From NCBI RefSeq assembly GCF_037042905.1, contig NC_087252.1:4091501-4155500 (forward strand): a stretch of 64,000 bases of DNA, in the 5' to 3' direction. The notes under the pieces are model-generated. The model was given only the letters and a program-made list of their open reading frames with translations, was not told where the DNA came from and ran no database searches. Positions 12,381-23,836 of the stretch are shown here, one piece after another. Positions within the stretch are counted from its first letter, which is position 1, and each line of letters begins with the position of its first letter. Source of the DNA: Lytechinus pictus. Its lineage: Eukaryota; Echinodermata; Echinoidea; Temnopleuroida; Toxopneustidae. The position numbers and the translations under genes are program-made.

Positions 12381-12765
12381 AAGTCTTTGTCGAAAATTGG
12401 TGAACCGGGACAGCTGTCGTCGTAAGATTCGGAGCTGACGAAAAATTGCTAATATTTCACTGCAAAAACGCCGGTGTTAATTTAACACCAGCCTGGTATC
12501 TAAATCAGTCCACACAAGAGAAGCGTTGAAACAACACCAGTTAAGAATGAAACTAAAATTGGTTTAACACAAATTGGTGTTCTTTAAATGCATAATTGTT
12601 ATTAGCCTAACGCTTAACCGGTGTTAATTGTTTCGACACCTCTCTGGTGTGGACCGATATAGATACCAAGCTGGTATTAAATATTAACACCGGCCTTTTT
12701 GCAGTGTTCGTTTGGCAAGAGTCCAGGACGAAACTGCTGATTTGATTCACCGATTTTCGACAAAG
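12381..12765 (+). mobile_element. MITE family F, copy 2, interrupted by another MITE
   Basis: Outer ends are AAGTCTTTGTCGAAAATTGG and ATTTTCGACAAAG. The body GATTCGGAGCTGACGAAAAA is split at 12458-12706 by the CACTGCAAAA MITE. The uninterrupted copy at 17600-17728 shows the empty site. Confidence 0.75.
12458..12706. mobile_element. CACTGCAAAA MITE, copy 2 (nested)
   Basis: Starts CACTGCAAAAACGCCGGTGT and ends CACCGGCCTTTTTGCAGTG. It is inserted in family F copy 2. Comparison with copy 3 suggests a duplicated target of two or three bases (TT or TTC). Confidence 0.75.
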
Positions 12766-12769
12766 CCTG

Positions 12770-13720
12770 CCATTTGTCATGAACGACTATTGACAATAGA
12801 TTTTCTTTGTTGTGGAATCCGTCTTAGTCGCTATTGCAAAAACTCCCTGATACTTCCATTAGTCAATTGAACAAAAAAAAATAGAATGACGTAATAATTG
12901 CATCAATTCATGTCACAAGATACAGATATGACCTATATGTATTTACATGTCAAACACTTCAAATAAGTTTATAGCAAAAACAACAATAAAATATATACGG
13001 CAAAAACAATTTCAGCTACAGTTTTAGATTTCTGAGGTATCGTTGACTGATTGAAAATGATATTTCGTATCAACAGGCAATTCAAAAACTCTTATGAAAG
13101 TGATTCTTTATTAACAGGAAACTGTTGTATTCACTTAATTATTTTTCAGTTTCAATTCAAAGTGAAGGGGGAAATAAGTAATTATCAGGAAATATGGTAT
13201 TCAAGACTGTCTATATAGCTCTTTGAAAACAGATCAATGCAAAGTATAATAATGACGAAAGTATACTGCCCTTTTCCTTATTAAATTAAAGGGTTAATTT
13301 TCAAAACAAGACTGAATAAATAAAAAGAAGATTAAATTGATGAGAAATAGAATAGAAAAAAATGTAATTTCAAAACGATCCGAGTTTCAAGAAATTTTTT
13401 TTATTTATCCAAATACAACAGTCAATAGAGTAATTGTGATGCTAACAGGATGCAAATGATAAACGACAGCGAATATTTGAATGATCAATCATCTCAAGAT
13501 GATCTTACATCAAAATCAGTATTAATTTCTACACAACACAAAATATCATTCATAGTCTATGTGATAACTACACAGAAATTAAAGTCAGCTGGGAGTCATT
13601 TTTAGCTGCCCTGATTACAGTCTTTATTATGAACACGATTTTGACCAGATTACGTCATCATTTCGGCACCATCAGTTTAAATCTGGTTAGAGTCAAACTT
13701 GAAACAACTGAAGATAAATA
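12770..13720. other. No gene recognised
   Basis: AT-rich DNA without a supported exon, RNA gene or terminal repeat. Confidence 0.5.
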
Positions 13721-13722
13721 TG

Positions 13723-13893
13723 CACTCTAAAAACAGAGAGTAAAACTTTACCCAATATTGGGGTAAATGCATGTTTGCTGGGTAAATTTCAAGACAACAT
13801 TGCGTAAAATTTACAAAATATTTGGTATCTTTTTATCCAACAAATATGCATGTTCCCATTTTACCCAATATTGGCTAAACTTTTTTAGAGTGT
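13723..13893. mobile_element. CACTCTAAAAA MITE, copy 1
   Basis: Ends CACTCTAAAAA and TTTTTAGAGTG are exact complements. The inner words TTTACCCAATATTGGG and GCATGTTTGCTGGGTAAA recur in the second copy at 16558-16998. Confidence 0.8.
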
Positions 13894-14438
13894 GTTGAAA
13901 GGAACCGGATGCTTTATAAAGCTGTTCATGATAAAGTTAATCGCAACGCACAGATGCCAGATTTTCTTCCAACTGAGATACACATTCAAAGTTCAAAAAT
14001 GTCTTTTAACGATGAGGGATTGAATTTTCTGTATCCATAATTGGTTCTTATAATATTTAGCTTCGCATTGAGAAGCTTAAATAAAAAAAACCATCCCCAA
14101 TTATTGGATATTAAATCTAGCTGAATAAAACAAAATCGAAAAAAATATTCTGATAAACCGCTTTTCAAGAGATTCAATGATTCTTAAATATATCTAGGTT
14201 ATATGTTAAAACATGAATTAGTCAATGATTTACTTGCCAAGTCAATGGATAAGTTATATTTTGCATCTGGATTAATGACAGAATGGAGAGGAATGATATA
14301 GAACGAACAATCATAAAAGAAACAGAGGAATAGGAATATAAACAGATAAAATAAGAACACAGACCAAATTTACATATATTATGCATATATTTAGAGAAAA
14401 ATACATCGTTATAGTCAGAAGCACGTATATAGTTTCTA

Positions 14439-15471
14439 TACAGCGCGTCCCCAAAAAAATGTCCCTCTGATATGCGGCTAAATTACTTCAAAAAATATAA
14501 AATTATTCTCAATGAAATGTATAGATTTAGGAAGCTCATATCATGTACTAACTTCTATAAAAATTTCATTGATCTCGCTTCAGTGGTTTTGAATACACAG
14601 TCTATTATTTAATAGTGGTGCTTTTCAGCCCATTCCAAGTTTGCATGTATGCAGCACTGCTGTGTGTTCTGCACTTTCTAGCATATCAACCCCCTTTGAA
14701 AGTTCTGACCAAGGAATTCCCCGATCTGACCAGAGAAATCTCCATGATCTAACCAGGCTCGTCAAATCACAACTTTGAGCATGTTCAGAAGGGCAAAAAC
14801 AATATTTGACAGTTCATTTCACATTTGATAACAAGAGATGCACAATGATTAGGACAACAGGTCATGTCTGTTTCATGCCTAATTCATGCCTAATACTGCA
14901 TTTTTGTTTTCATTATTTTTTAGTTAATAAGCTACTGTGGTTAAGTTAATCCAATGTAACTTTAAAAAAGTCAAATATTTCTCTGGTAAAGTTCCTTTTT
15001 GCAAAGGGTGATTAACTTGTGGATAACCCTTTATTTTTCAGCTTATTTTACTCATCAATCATTCACATTTTCTTTCCAAGATGTTGCACTTATCCCCCTT
15101 ATCAATCATCAAACAATCTTAATTTTTATGTTTCTTATCCTTCTAAACATGCCAAAGTTTATGATTTGATGAGCCTGGATATGATAAGGGAAATGTCCCT
15201 GCTCAGATCCTTGATGTAAAAATTGGAGTTGATATGCCATACACAATGCAGAAATGCATCAATGCTGCAAACTTGGAATGGGCTAAAATGCACCACTGTT
15301 ACGTAACAGAGTTTGTATTCAAAACCGCTGAAGCGTGACCAATGAAATTTTCATAGAAGTTAGATCAGGAGATGAGCTTTCCACTCATGAACATTTATTT
15401 GAGAATACTACCACATTTTAGAATTAATTCAGCCCTATGTCAGAGGGACATTTTTTTTGGGACGCGCTGTA
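14439..15471. mobile_element. Tc1/mariner-like element with long inverted repeats, 1.03 kb
   Basis: The termini are CAGCGCGTCCCCAAAAAAAT (from 14441) and ATTTTTTTTGGGACGCGCTG (to 15469), flanked by TA on both sides. The arms extend inward at least to the block CAGCCCATTCCAAGTTTGCA (about 14628) and its complement near 15270, so each inverted repeat exceeds 200 bases. The largest internal frame (66 residues) does not resemble a transposase. Confidence 0.8.
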
Positions 15472-15885
15472 TGTAGATCTGTTAAAAAAAGACTCTAAAT
15501 ACTGTTTTGCTACTGATTAAACAGTTTATTAGTATGCTGACACATTACGTATTGATAAATAATAACTGATTTGGAAAACTCGCCTTCCTTTTGAAAAGTT
15601 ATATGGAGGAGACATAATTCGAATTATGCTCTCATAGTATGTTGAACCTGTATAAAGTTTTGGTATAGTCTAAACATGAATATGCACTTGAAATATGAAA
15701 TTATTGTAAGAAGCAATAAAATGGTACATCATAAATCACATAATGTATGAAAAAACAAGATTTTTTAAAAGCTTTATTTACAGGCGAAATGACAATAAAA
15801 CTAAATATCCTAAAAAGATTGGGCATCCAACCAAAAGTAAAAAAAAAAAAGCATTTTTAATTTTTCTTGCTATAAAATTAGTTCA

Positions 15886-15987
15886 GTAACACAGGCGAAA
15901 CCGTATTCATATCGATTAATAGCATTTACGTAAGTTCCAATAGCATCAACATTGGTCGGTTTGTAGACGGTTTCGCTGGTGTGACTT
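15886..15987. repeat. Small inverted repeat
   Basis: GTAACACAGGCGAAACCGT on the left pairs with ACGGTTTCGCTGGTGTGAC on the right. It probably lies in the 3' untranslated region of the minus-strand Ig receptor gene. Confidence 0.45.
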
Positions 15988-16059
15988 TACCTTCAGTTCT
16001 GATTATTAATTCATATTTTGTCTTCAATGGACTTAGCACCTCTTTGGAAACTCTAAGGC

Positions 16060-16372
16060 TCGTATTCTGAAGTCGGCTTAATTCAAACTCTGGTTTAAAG
16101 TTGTGTTTTACTATGGATAGCCAATTGTGACATAAAAATCTACCAATAGAAGTTCAATGTATCGGCTAACTTGACTCCGAAATCATTCTCAACTGTCTGG
16201 GGAATATCAATAAGATAATTGTCTTCTCCATTAAGGAATTAGGGAAGATCACGGTAATCATTAGAACCATGTAATGTAAACAAATTTTTGACATTTTTGG
16301 CTTTCCATAATTTTAGCACAAAGTGAGACCATGGTCTAAGATAACTCTGACTTCAGATTACGGGTTTAAGAG
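16060..16372. mobile_element. MITE with ATTCTGAAGTC ends, copy 1
   Basis: The outer words CGTATTCTGAAGTC and GACTTCAGATTACG pair. Inner words are TGGATAGCCAATTGTGA and TAATTTTAGCACAAAG. Two head-to-head relatives lie in RBM7 intron 2 (40790-41093 and 41097-41400). This copy ends four to five bases from the stop codon of the Ig receptor gene and so forms the start of its 3' untranslated region. Confidence 0.65.
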
Positions 16373-16376
16373 ATAA

Positions 16377-16877
16377 TTATTTACGGTTGCACCACTGGAC
16401 GATGTTTACGATGATGGATATGAGTAAGATGATTGAAATGCATACGATAATACTCAGGACCTCTCCACCGGACATATCCGCAAATATCGGGGCAATTGGT
16501 AACCCTTTAAAGAAAAAAATAGAAATAAAAATCACTTTGTAGAAGTAGTACACAATACACTCTATAAAGATTAAGTAAAAATTTACCCAATATTTGGTAA
16601 AAAGGGGAAAGCATGTTTGCTACGTTATTTTCCCCCTCATATTGGGTAAAATGCATTTTTTTTAAGGGTACATTTCAACGTAACATTGCGTAAAATTTGT
16701 GGTAATTTTATCCAGCAAGCATACATGTTCTCATTTTACCCAATATTGGGTAAACTGTTACTAGTAGGAGTTGTAGTAGTAGTAGTAGTAGTAGTCGCCG
16801 TCGTCGTAGTAGTAGTCATGGTAGTAGTAGTAGTAGTCGCCGTCGTCGTCGTCGTAGTAGTAGTCATGGTGGTAGTA

Positions 16878-16911
<34 letters not shown>

Positions 16912-16912
16912 C

Positions 16913-16944
<32 letters not shown>

Positions 16945-19900
16945 CAGTAGTAGTAGTATTAAGAGTACATTTACTTTTTTAACTTTTATTTTTAGTGTAA
17001 AAACAATTGGCATCCTAATTAACATTCAAACAACGCAATGATGCATTGTCATTATGATCAAAGTGAGGACTAGGCTAGAGTTGTTGTTTCCGATTAATAA
17101 GAATAATCGTATACATATGTAACTCAAGATGTTGCGGTTAAATGCGAAATAAATTGGCCATTCAATTCTACTCATTTCTGTAAAACAACATTTAAAGTAC
17201 GAACAAATAACGAAATAAAATCCTGTTATATCATATCGATGACGGTGCTCGTAAAACCACAGAAGAAAGTTGTTTTCATTTGATAAGACATATGATAACA
17301 TTTAAGTAGTCATTTCAATTGTTACTTTTACGTAAGTACCAATTAATGGTTTAATCAAAGTATTTCCTCTTATTCTAAAAATAACGGAGCCTTGAAACGA
17401 AGCGAATAATTATGCTACGTTTTCTGATCTTGATTTAAAATCAAATAAGAGAGTTTTTATCATTGATAACTTTGAAGCCATCACTATGTCATTTCATTGG
17501 GTAATGTAAATAGTGTATTTTAGCATCCAGTTCGCAGTCGCTTTCTCCATCGTTCAGAATCTATTGAAAATACCCGTCAAATCGCAACGGACAGATTAGA
17601 GGTCATTGTCGAAAGTTGGTTGACAGAGACAGCACATCGTCTTAAGATTCGGACTGGACAGAAATTGCAAATATTTCGTTTGTCTAGAGTTCAGGACTGC
17701 TGTTTTGATTCACCTATCTTCGACAAAGGCTTCATTGTTAAGGGCTTTTGACCATATATTCTCTGCGTTATAGAAAGCGGCCGCGAAGTGATTGCTAAAA
17801 TGCCCTGATATAAAAAAAAAAAAATTTCTTTGTAAGTTATGATTGAGTAAATATTTTCATAAAATGAGACACGGATTAACATTGATGGCAAATAAGCATT
17901 ATAATTACAATATTAATTGTCTCAGAAAATCTTAGCTTTATGGGCTTTCAATTTGGGCTTTGGTGATTTCTTAATACTTGGTGATTGAATTCAAATATTG
18001 GATTCGTCTATAGGGGGCGGTTTCCTAAAGCTGTTCGTAAGTTAAGAGTGACTTTAAGAACGACTGGTGATCCTTTCTTATGCGCTAAATAATCACCAAT
18101 GAACATTATTAGTGAATATCATTTACCCCAAAAAAGACCACCCAGTCGTTCTTAAAGTCACTCTCAACTTATACGGAGAGCTATGTGAAGCGGCCCCCTT
18201 GAAACAATGCAATGTCTCACAATGTGTTACACTATGTGGATTGTGTGGAGATGCAATTCACACATGAAATGCTCAAATCTAATAGTGTGGAGGAAATGTT
18301 ATACTGTGGACACCTCGGCAATGTGAGTGCTCACAATGTGTTCACGTAGTGGACTTTGTGAGGACGATTGTGATTCACACATAGAATGCTCGAATTGAAC
18401 AGTGTGTGAGGTAATTTCACATTGTGTTTCACACCATAGGACACACTGTGTTCTTAGGGATATAAACATACCATCCATGATATTTGTCACGTGGTCCCAA
18501 GGATTCCAGGCTATAAAAATGATGAAATTGAAAAATGGAAAAGAAAATATAATTAAGTTGAGACAAATATCGATTATTGCTACACAATTAGCGTTGAAAT
18601 CTTCATATTTTCTGTTCGCTGTATTCCATCTTCAAAATAATACACTCCCATCAAAACTTCACGAAGTTAACACAATCACACCTTTAACACACACACAATC
18701 CCGATCACACATCCTTACACGCATGCAAAGAGAGAGGGGATGAAGAGAGAAAGACAGTGACACACAAATTAAAAACACCCACCCACCCACCCATACACAC
18801 ACCTCCACACACATTCACACGTATATATTCAAATATCGCAATCGGGGACTCTTTTATCATTACTTGCCAACATGGGGACGCGTAGTTGCAGTCTTATACA
18901 CGTAAATAAAATTGAATTTAATCCTGTAACCGGGCTCATTTTCGGATTATAGTTCGTTATCTGAGGGTGCTTCCTCCCGCCCCCCCCCCCCCAAAAAAAA
19001 ACAACTTGAGTTTAAGTTTGTTTAAAATTATTGATATAGGACAGATTATCTTTTATTTTTATTTTTTGGGGCCAAAATGATAAGACCTTACCATCCTCTT
19101 CATAAAGTATGGAGTTTGTAGCATTTCCGAGATAATTCCCCGCAATACAGGTAACTTTCGCAGACTTATCGGGGATGGAGATTGTGACATTATTCTCGGC
19201 GTGATTCGAACTATGGATGAGAACGTCATCGAGGAAGATGTAGAAGAAGGAGACGGCTGGAGTTGGATGGCCTTTTGATTCATTCAGGTCACATGATACG
19301 GTCATATTCGAACCCTCGATAATGAAATTTGCAATGATGCCATCAGGGGTAGGTGGTCCTGGATGTTACGAAAAAAAATAGGAATACACGTTTCTTTATT
19401 AAAGGGGTTCTCCTGGGGAGTGTTTCATCAACATTTTCATCCGACAAGTTGTCAGATCTGACATCTTTCTCTGATGTTGATTGACTGAGAGGTACTGTTA
19501 CTATGGTAACTGTCGGATAAAATGGGTCTTGTCGGATAAAACGTCCGACAAGTCCTTTCATGAAACGCCCCCCAGGCTAACAATAATGTGATTTGAAGAG
19601 ATAAAGAAAAATCAAACAAACAAAAGACTAAAAATTTGACCGAAATCAGACAAAGAATAACAAAGTTATGACATTTAAAACATTTGCATTATCTCGCTGA
19701 AACAGTTCTGCGCCTGTCTTCATGAATATTTAATGAGCAAACTGATGATGTCATTCTTGTTTTTTGTATTTTATTATATGAAATTATGTTTATTCAAATT
19801 TTGTCTCTCAAGAACTAAAAAGTTGGATTAACAAATGATTTAATGCTTTAGGCATTCATTACTGCAACTTATTTTATCATAAGGGAGACGTATCATTCAG

Positions 19901-22776
19901 ACTTATAAGAAAAAGAAGAATGATTTCATGTAAAAAAAGGGAGGTGGGGATGTAACATCATCAGACAACCTAATGAATATTCACGACGACGTGCATATGT
20001 TTTCACAAAATATTGCTAAACTTTGAAATTCAATATCTTCGTTATTTCTTATCAGATTTTGATGAAAGTTTCAGCATTTCGCTCTGTAAATTTTACTCTT
20101 TTTTTTTTAAATATAAATATTTTCAGCCCAAGTATCCTTTTAACGATTTGGGAAAATCTCGTTTCATGAATAGCCCTGAAATCTTACAGTATTTTATACA
20201 TTCATCATGAGCTTGTTTTAATTTTTATTCATTCATTAATATAGCGTTTGGATGTCTAGAGGAAAAAAAGTCACAAAATTCATCGATTTACTATACAAAA
20301 GAAATCAAATAAATGATGGAAGAAATAAACAATACTATACAAAAGAAATCAAATAAATAGATGAATAAATATAAAATAAATAAATAATAATGATAATGAA
20401 ATAGAAATCAATACACGTAGAGTAAAAATGAATAATTTGATTGAAACAATAAACAGATAAGTATTCAATGCTATTCAAGATGAAGTTCAACTTACCATGG
20501 AGATCAAGTATGGTTGACTTCTGCCAGTTAAAGTCCGTTATCTCATGTCCGCTAACAAAACATGTCAGCAACTTGTTGTAATTCTCCTTACTTGCTGAAA
20601 ATGTGAACACGCTCCTTTTATCCCATAAGAGATGATGCGAAATATCGGGGTCCGTTTCCACTATGCCCAAAGTCTGAGTGATGTTTCCTATTTTCCAAGT
20701 GATGTGCTCCTCCGGGCTGGCCCCTATGGCTTCGCATGTCCCCTGGTACAGAAGAGTATTGTTCACCATGGAAGTCTCCAAGACCAGAGATACATTTGAT
20801 TGCACTTTAAAAAGAAAAGGGAATAAATAGTTCAAACAAACAATGGAGACAATAATGCATAATGTGAATGATTAAGGTGTATGACTTTATTGATCGCGAT
20901 TTTGTAATTGGCAATCTCATCACCAAAATCCTAACAAAATAAAAGAAAAAAATTGGGCACTTCAGAAATCGAGACCCTTTGGCTTAGAACAATGTGTGCT
21001 GAACAATGATTAAGCCGAACATGATGTCTGCAAACTCTACCCAATAAACCGAATCGACCCTATCCTGCGAGAAAAAACACAGTCTGACACAGTGCAGTCA
21101 AATGGAGGACCATATGCGAAGGTTTGATTCACAGTGTGGACCTCTCGACAGTGTGGATATTCACAGTGCATTTACACACTGAATTATAATGAAGATGTGA
21201 TTTACACTGAATATAATAATGTCACACCTTGGAGTGTGGACACATCGAAATGTGTGTAGTCACAGTGTACATAAACGCAGCAAACTATTCGAAAATGTGT
21301 TGCAAAGTGTTAAAATGCTCAAATATAACGGTATGAATTCACATAATGTTTCACACTGTGAACAGACTGAGAAACATTAGCTGTTGAAATGCTGAAATGT
21401 AACAGTGAGAATATGATTTCACGTCATGCATGTTTAACAATATGGGAAAACTGCGGAAAACGGTATTCTTTCCCCAAGGGAATTCTTACCTTCAACTGCG
21501 AAATTGATTGTGTTGCTGAGAACTGCCACAGAACCACACCTATACGAACCGCTGTCTTCCACCGTGGCGTTCTGGATAGTGAGGGTCGGTGGTCCTGTTC
21601 CATCCGACGATGGTACGAAGTTGTCAAATTTTTCATAAGGAGAAACCTTTAAAGAACCGATGAAAATGAAATTGTTGCCTTCCTTCCATACGAGCAAATC
21701 AGCAGTAATCGTACCATCTGTCTCACAAGTGAAGACGGCATTGCTGCCTTCCTTCACGATAGAAGGCCCTGTCATGGTCGCAGATTGTCCGTTCGTGGAC
21801 CCCGCTACCTATATGAAATTAAAAATAATAATCGTCTGTGAATTCACTTGACAGGATATAACAATGTGATTTTAATACAAATTTTGACACGTTTGAATCC
21901 CAAGTTATTATCAATAATAATTATATTAATGATGATAATAATAATAAAAAATACCCAATATCTAATACGCGATTTTCCAAAATGGCCCAAAGCGTTTACA
22001 ATTTCAGTTTACCTAATTCATACAAATACAGTAATATTACACAATTTCTTTAAAATAATTAAATTTCAAATCTTATACCTTTTTTTAAACAAGAGGAAGA
22101 AAAAAACAGTAATGAAAAAGTGATTTGACAGAACAACCTGTCACCAAACATTCCTATCTTTCTCTTTGAGAGAATGACATTTCATTGAAAAACAGAACCG
22201 CCCCCTTCAGAGCACTGGGAATGATTTTTTTTTTAATCTGGGGTGCTAATGTAGAGGTTTTCGCTACATAATCGGGTCAAATTTTGGTCCAGAAAAAATT
22301 GACAAAAAAGGTTTCATTACAAAATGAAGGTCATTTTAGTTACATTTTTCAAGTTTTACACATCTTCCAGAATACCTGGGGTGCTTCCTATAGAGAATAG
22401 TACACGCAGCACCCCAAGGAAATTCTTGGGGGTATGTCACATGCCCAACTTGTGTGTGTATGGGGTGGGGGTTCGCTTTTAATTTCTCAGGATTTTTACG
22501 GGTGGGGTCTACATGGCCTATTTCACGATTCGTCCCTCCCCCTCTTGCAGTCACGACCTCATAATGCCGCTGATGGGCAACGTTAACATGGTTCAAGCGT
22601 AAGAAAAATCTTCAGTCAGGGGAATATCAATCCTCAGAATAAATGCAAATATTCTTATTTTACAGACTCTGAGTAAAGACGGTTTGCTTCAATTCGGCTA
22701 CGACAAATAAACTTTAGCTTACCATAGTTAACAGGAGAATCCACCTTGTAATTTTTGCCGTCTGACTTAGATTCAT
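16377..22776 (-). CDS. Three-Ig type I membrane receptor (371 aa, 6 coding exons)
   Basis: Minus-strand exons, 5' to 3': 22776-22723, 21808-21490, 20804-20496, 19358-19092, 18510-18472, 16504-16377. All introns are GT-AG; after the first (phase 0) every join is phase 1; the total is 1116 bases. Residues 1-24 look like a signal peptide (MNLSQTAKITRWILLLTMV). Ig1 has Cys46, Trp59 and DSGSYRC ending at Cys109. Ig2 has Cys148, Trp161 and Cys206. Ig3 has Cys250 and Cys298 but no canonical core Trp. A 13-residue exon then joins to a transmembrane segment (about 345-365) and a tail of only six residues, QWCNRK. The form is that of a cell-surface adhesion or recognition receptor of the V-C2-C2 type; with so short a tail it would signal through a partner or not at all. 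An untranslated first exon probably ends at 23539 (GCCG|GTAAGTAT), joining 22788. Likely poly(A) signal AATAAA is the complement of 15773-15778. I cannot name an orthologue. Confidence 0.85.
16558..16998. mobile_element. CACTCTAAAAA MITE, copy 2, with (AGT)n expansion
   Basis: Body words TTTACCCAATATT and AACATTGCGTAAAATTT match copy 1 at 13723-13893. Between 16762 and 16963 the element is interrupted by an AGT-triplet microsatellite with GTC interruptions. The right end TTTTTAGTGT follows the microsatellite, so the expansion is internal to the MITE. It lies in the last intron of the Ig receptor gene. The poly-Val frame is spurious. Confidence 0.7.
17600..17728 (+). mobile_element. MITE family F, copy 3 (uninterrupted)
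   Basis: GGTCATTGTCGAAAGTTGG at the left and CACCTATCTTCGACAAAGG at the right. The centre reads AAATTGCAAATATTTCGTTT, corresponding to the empty site of the insertion in copy 2. Confidence 0.65.
18018..18198. mobile_element. MITE family B, copy 1
   Basis: Left arm AAAGCTGTTCGTAAGTTAAG then GACTTTAAGAACGACTGGTG; right arm CAGTCGTTCTTAAAGTCACT. Relatives are at 27787-28092 (interrupted), 36711-36895 and 57349-57530. Confidence 0.75.
18200..18460. repeat. CACAATGTG minisatellite, intron 5 of the Ig receptor gene
   Basis: About two diverged units of roughly 120 bases share the order CTCACAATGTGTT, GTGGA, TTCACACAT, AATGCTCAAAT, AACAGTGTG, TGTGGACACCTCG. The array begins about 12 bases from the 5' splice site of exon 5. 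A related array lies beside the exon 2 donor at 21060-21430. Confidence 0.65.
18650..18830. repeat. (AC)n-rich tract
   Basis: Scattered CA-rich runs including ACCCACCCACCC and ACACACAC within intron 4 of the Ig receptor gene. Confidence 0.7.
19398..20142. mobile_element. MITE family D, copy 1, interrupted by MITE A
   Basis: Starts TTAAAGGGGTTCTC at 19398, is broken by family A at 19413-19575, then resumes. Family-D landmarks follow: GATGATGTCATTCTTG, GGGATGTAACATCATCAGAC, CCTAATGAATATTCA, TTTCAGCATTTCGCTCTGTA, and a right end AAGTATCCTTTTAA. It lies in intron 3 of the Ig receptor gene. Confidence 0.7.
19413..19575 (-). mobile_element. MITE family A, copy 2 (nested in D)
   Basis: CTGGGGAGTGTTTCATCAAC to CATGAAACGCCCCCCAG, 163 bases, highly similar to the copies at 1124 and 27880. 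Confidence 0.8.
21060..21430. repeat. CACAGTGTGGA minisatellite, intron 2 of the Ig receptor gene
   Basis: About three diverged units share TTCACAGTGTGGACCTCTCG, GTCACAGTGTAC, AATGCTCAAATATAAC and TTTCACACTGTGAA. The same word set occurs at 18200-18460. The array ends about 60 bases from the exon 2 donor. Confidence 0.65.
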
Positions 22777-22788
22777 CTTCGAAATTTC

Positions 22789-23650
22789 CTAGGTTCGTGG
22801 AAAAAGTTGAATATGTAAGTGATACGCCGAATACTTAAAAATATTCAGTGTGTTCTGTCGCGTTTAGAGTGCAGAGGAGATGATTGTAAAAATGCTTAGA
22901 AGAGATATAGCTGATTCAAAGTTGGTTGGATGCGAACTGCTTAATGCAGGCGGAGTGATAAAAGGAGAATGAAATCAATGGAACAAGTAAGCTCGCGTTA
23001 AAGCAGAAAAATGAAAAAAAAATAAGATAAGAGAGTCGAGTAAATTTGGACAGACAAGAAAAAAGTTATGACAACTTGAATAATGAAAAACGAGAATACT
23101 GATGCGATGGAGTTCCTCAAATTTGATGCAAACAAGAGCTGTGATGTGGGACACCTCCCCTTTGGACACCGTAAAAATAAAATGATGAAATAAACAATTC
23201 ATTCATGATATAATGTTGTGAAACCTGTATTACAGTTGTGTTCTCATTAAAAAAAAACACCTATAGGCCCTGTTGCAAGAAAGAAAAACTCTGGCAATTT
23301 TCGGACCTAGTTTTTTAATGTGTCATGGGCCAATACTGGCATTAATTAACTTTGTTTGCCAGAGTTTTTGTTTATTTACCAGAGTTTTCTATCAAAATTT
23401 TTATGCAACAGACCCCTAATCTTGTGGTAGGCTAGATTAAAGAGAAAATTTAGGTGAAATATGTATTAACAATCAAATCAAATGACACAAGGAAACGGGA
23501 AGAAATGCCGTAAAAATAAGTGAAGACTTGATACTTACCGGCAACCGTAGAATTGAAGATTTTCTCGGCTCTAGAAGAAAGGCGATGGAAGAACGTCCTA
23601 GTTTCTTGCAGAATTGATGCCTAATTAACGTTTTCCGGGTGTGGCTATTC
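22789..23650 (-). promoter_or_regulatory. Probable 5' untranslated exon, first intron and promoter side of the Ig receptor gene
   Basis: A strong donor, GGTTGCCG|GTAAGTATC on the minus strand (exon end at 23539), pairs with an acceptor-like CCACGAACCTAG|GAAATTTCG (exon start 22788) twelve bases before the ATG. The untranslated exon would run from roughly 23650 to 23539. I see no clear TATA box. This is inference from splice signals only. Confidence 0.4.
23261..23420. mobile_element. MITE with GCAACAGA/CTGTTGC ends
   Basis: TAGGCCCTGTTGCAAGAAAG on the left and TTATGCAACAGACCCCTA on the right pair; inner words AAACTCTGGCAA and TTTGCCAGAGTTTTTG pair too. Confidence 0.65.
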
Positions 23651-23836
23651 ACTCGAATGATATGTATTATACAGAGCATTAATTTTCGATTATTGATTTG
23701 TTTGTTTAACGGAGGGGAAACGTTATTTGACAGAATAAGTATTTCCGTCTCATATCTTGGTGTTGATGCGGATGTTATTTATTCATCACTTAAGGATATT
23801 GTATTGCATTTCTTCAACTTGAAAGAAGTTCAGCTA

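Noticed and set aside
16686-16982. 98-residue poly-Val frame
   Set aside because: It is the AGT/GTC triplet expansion inside a MITE.
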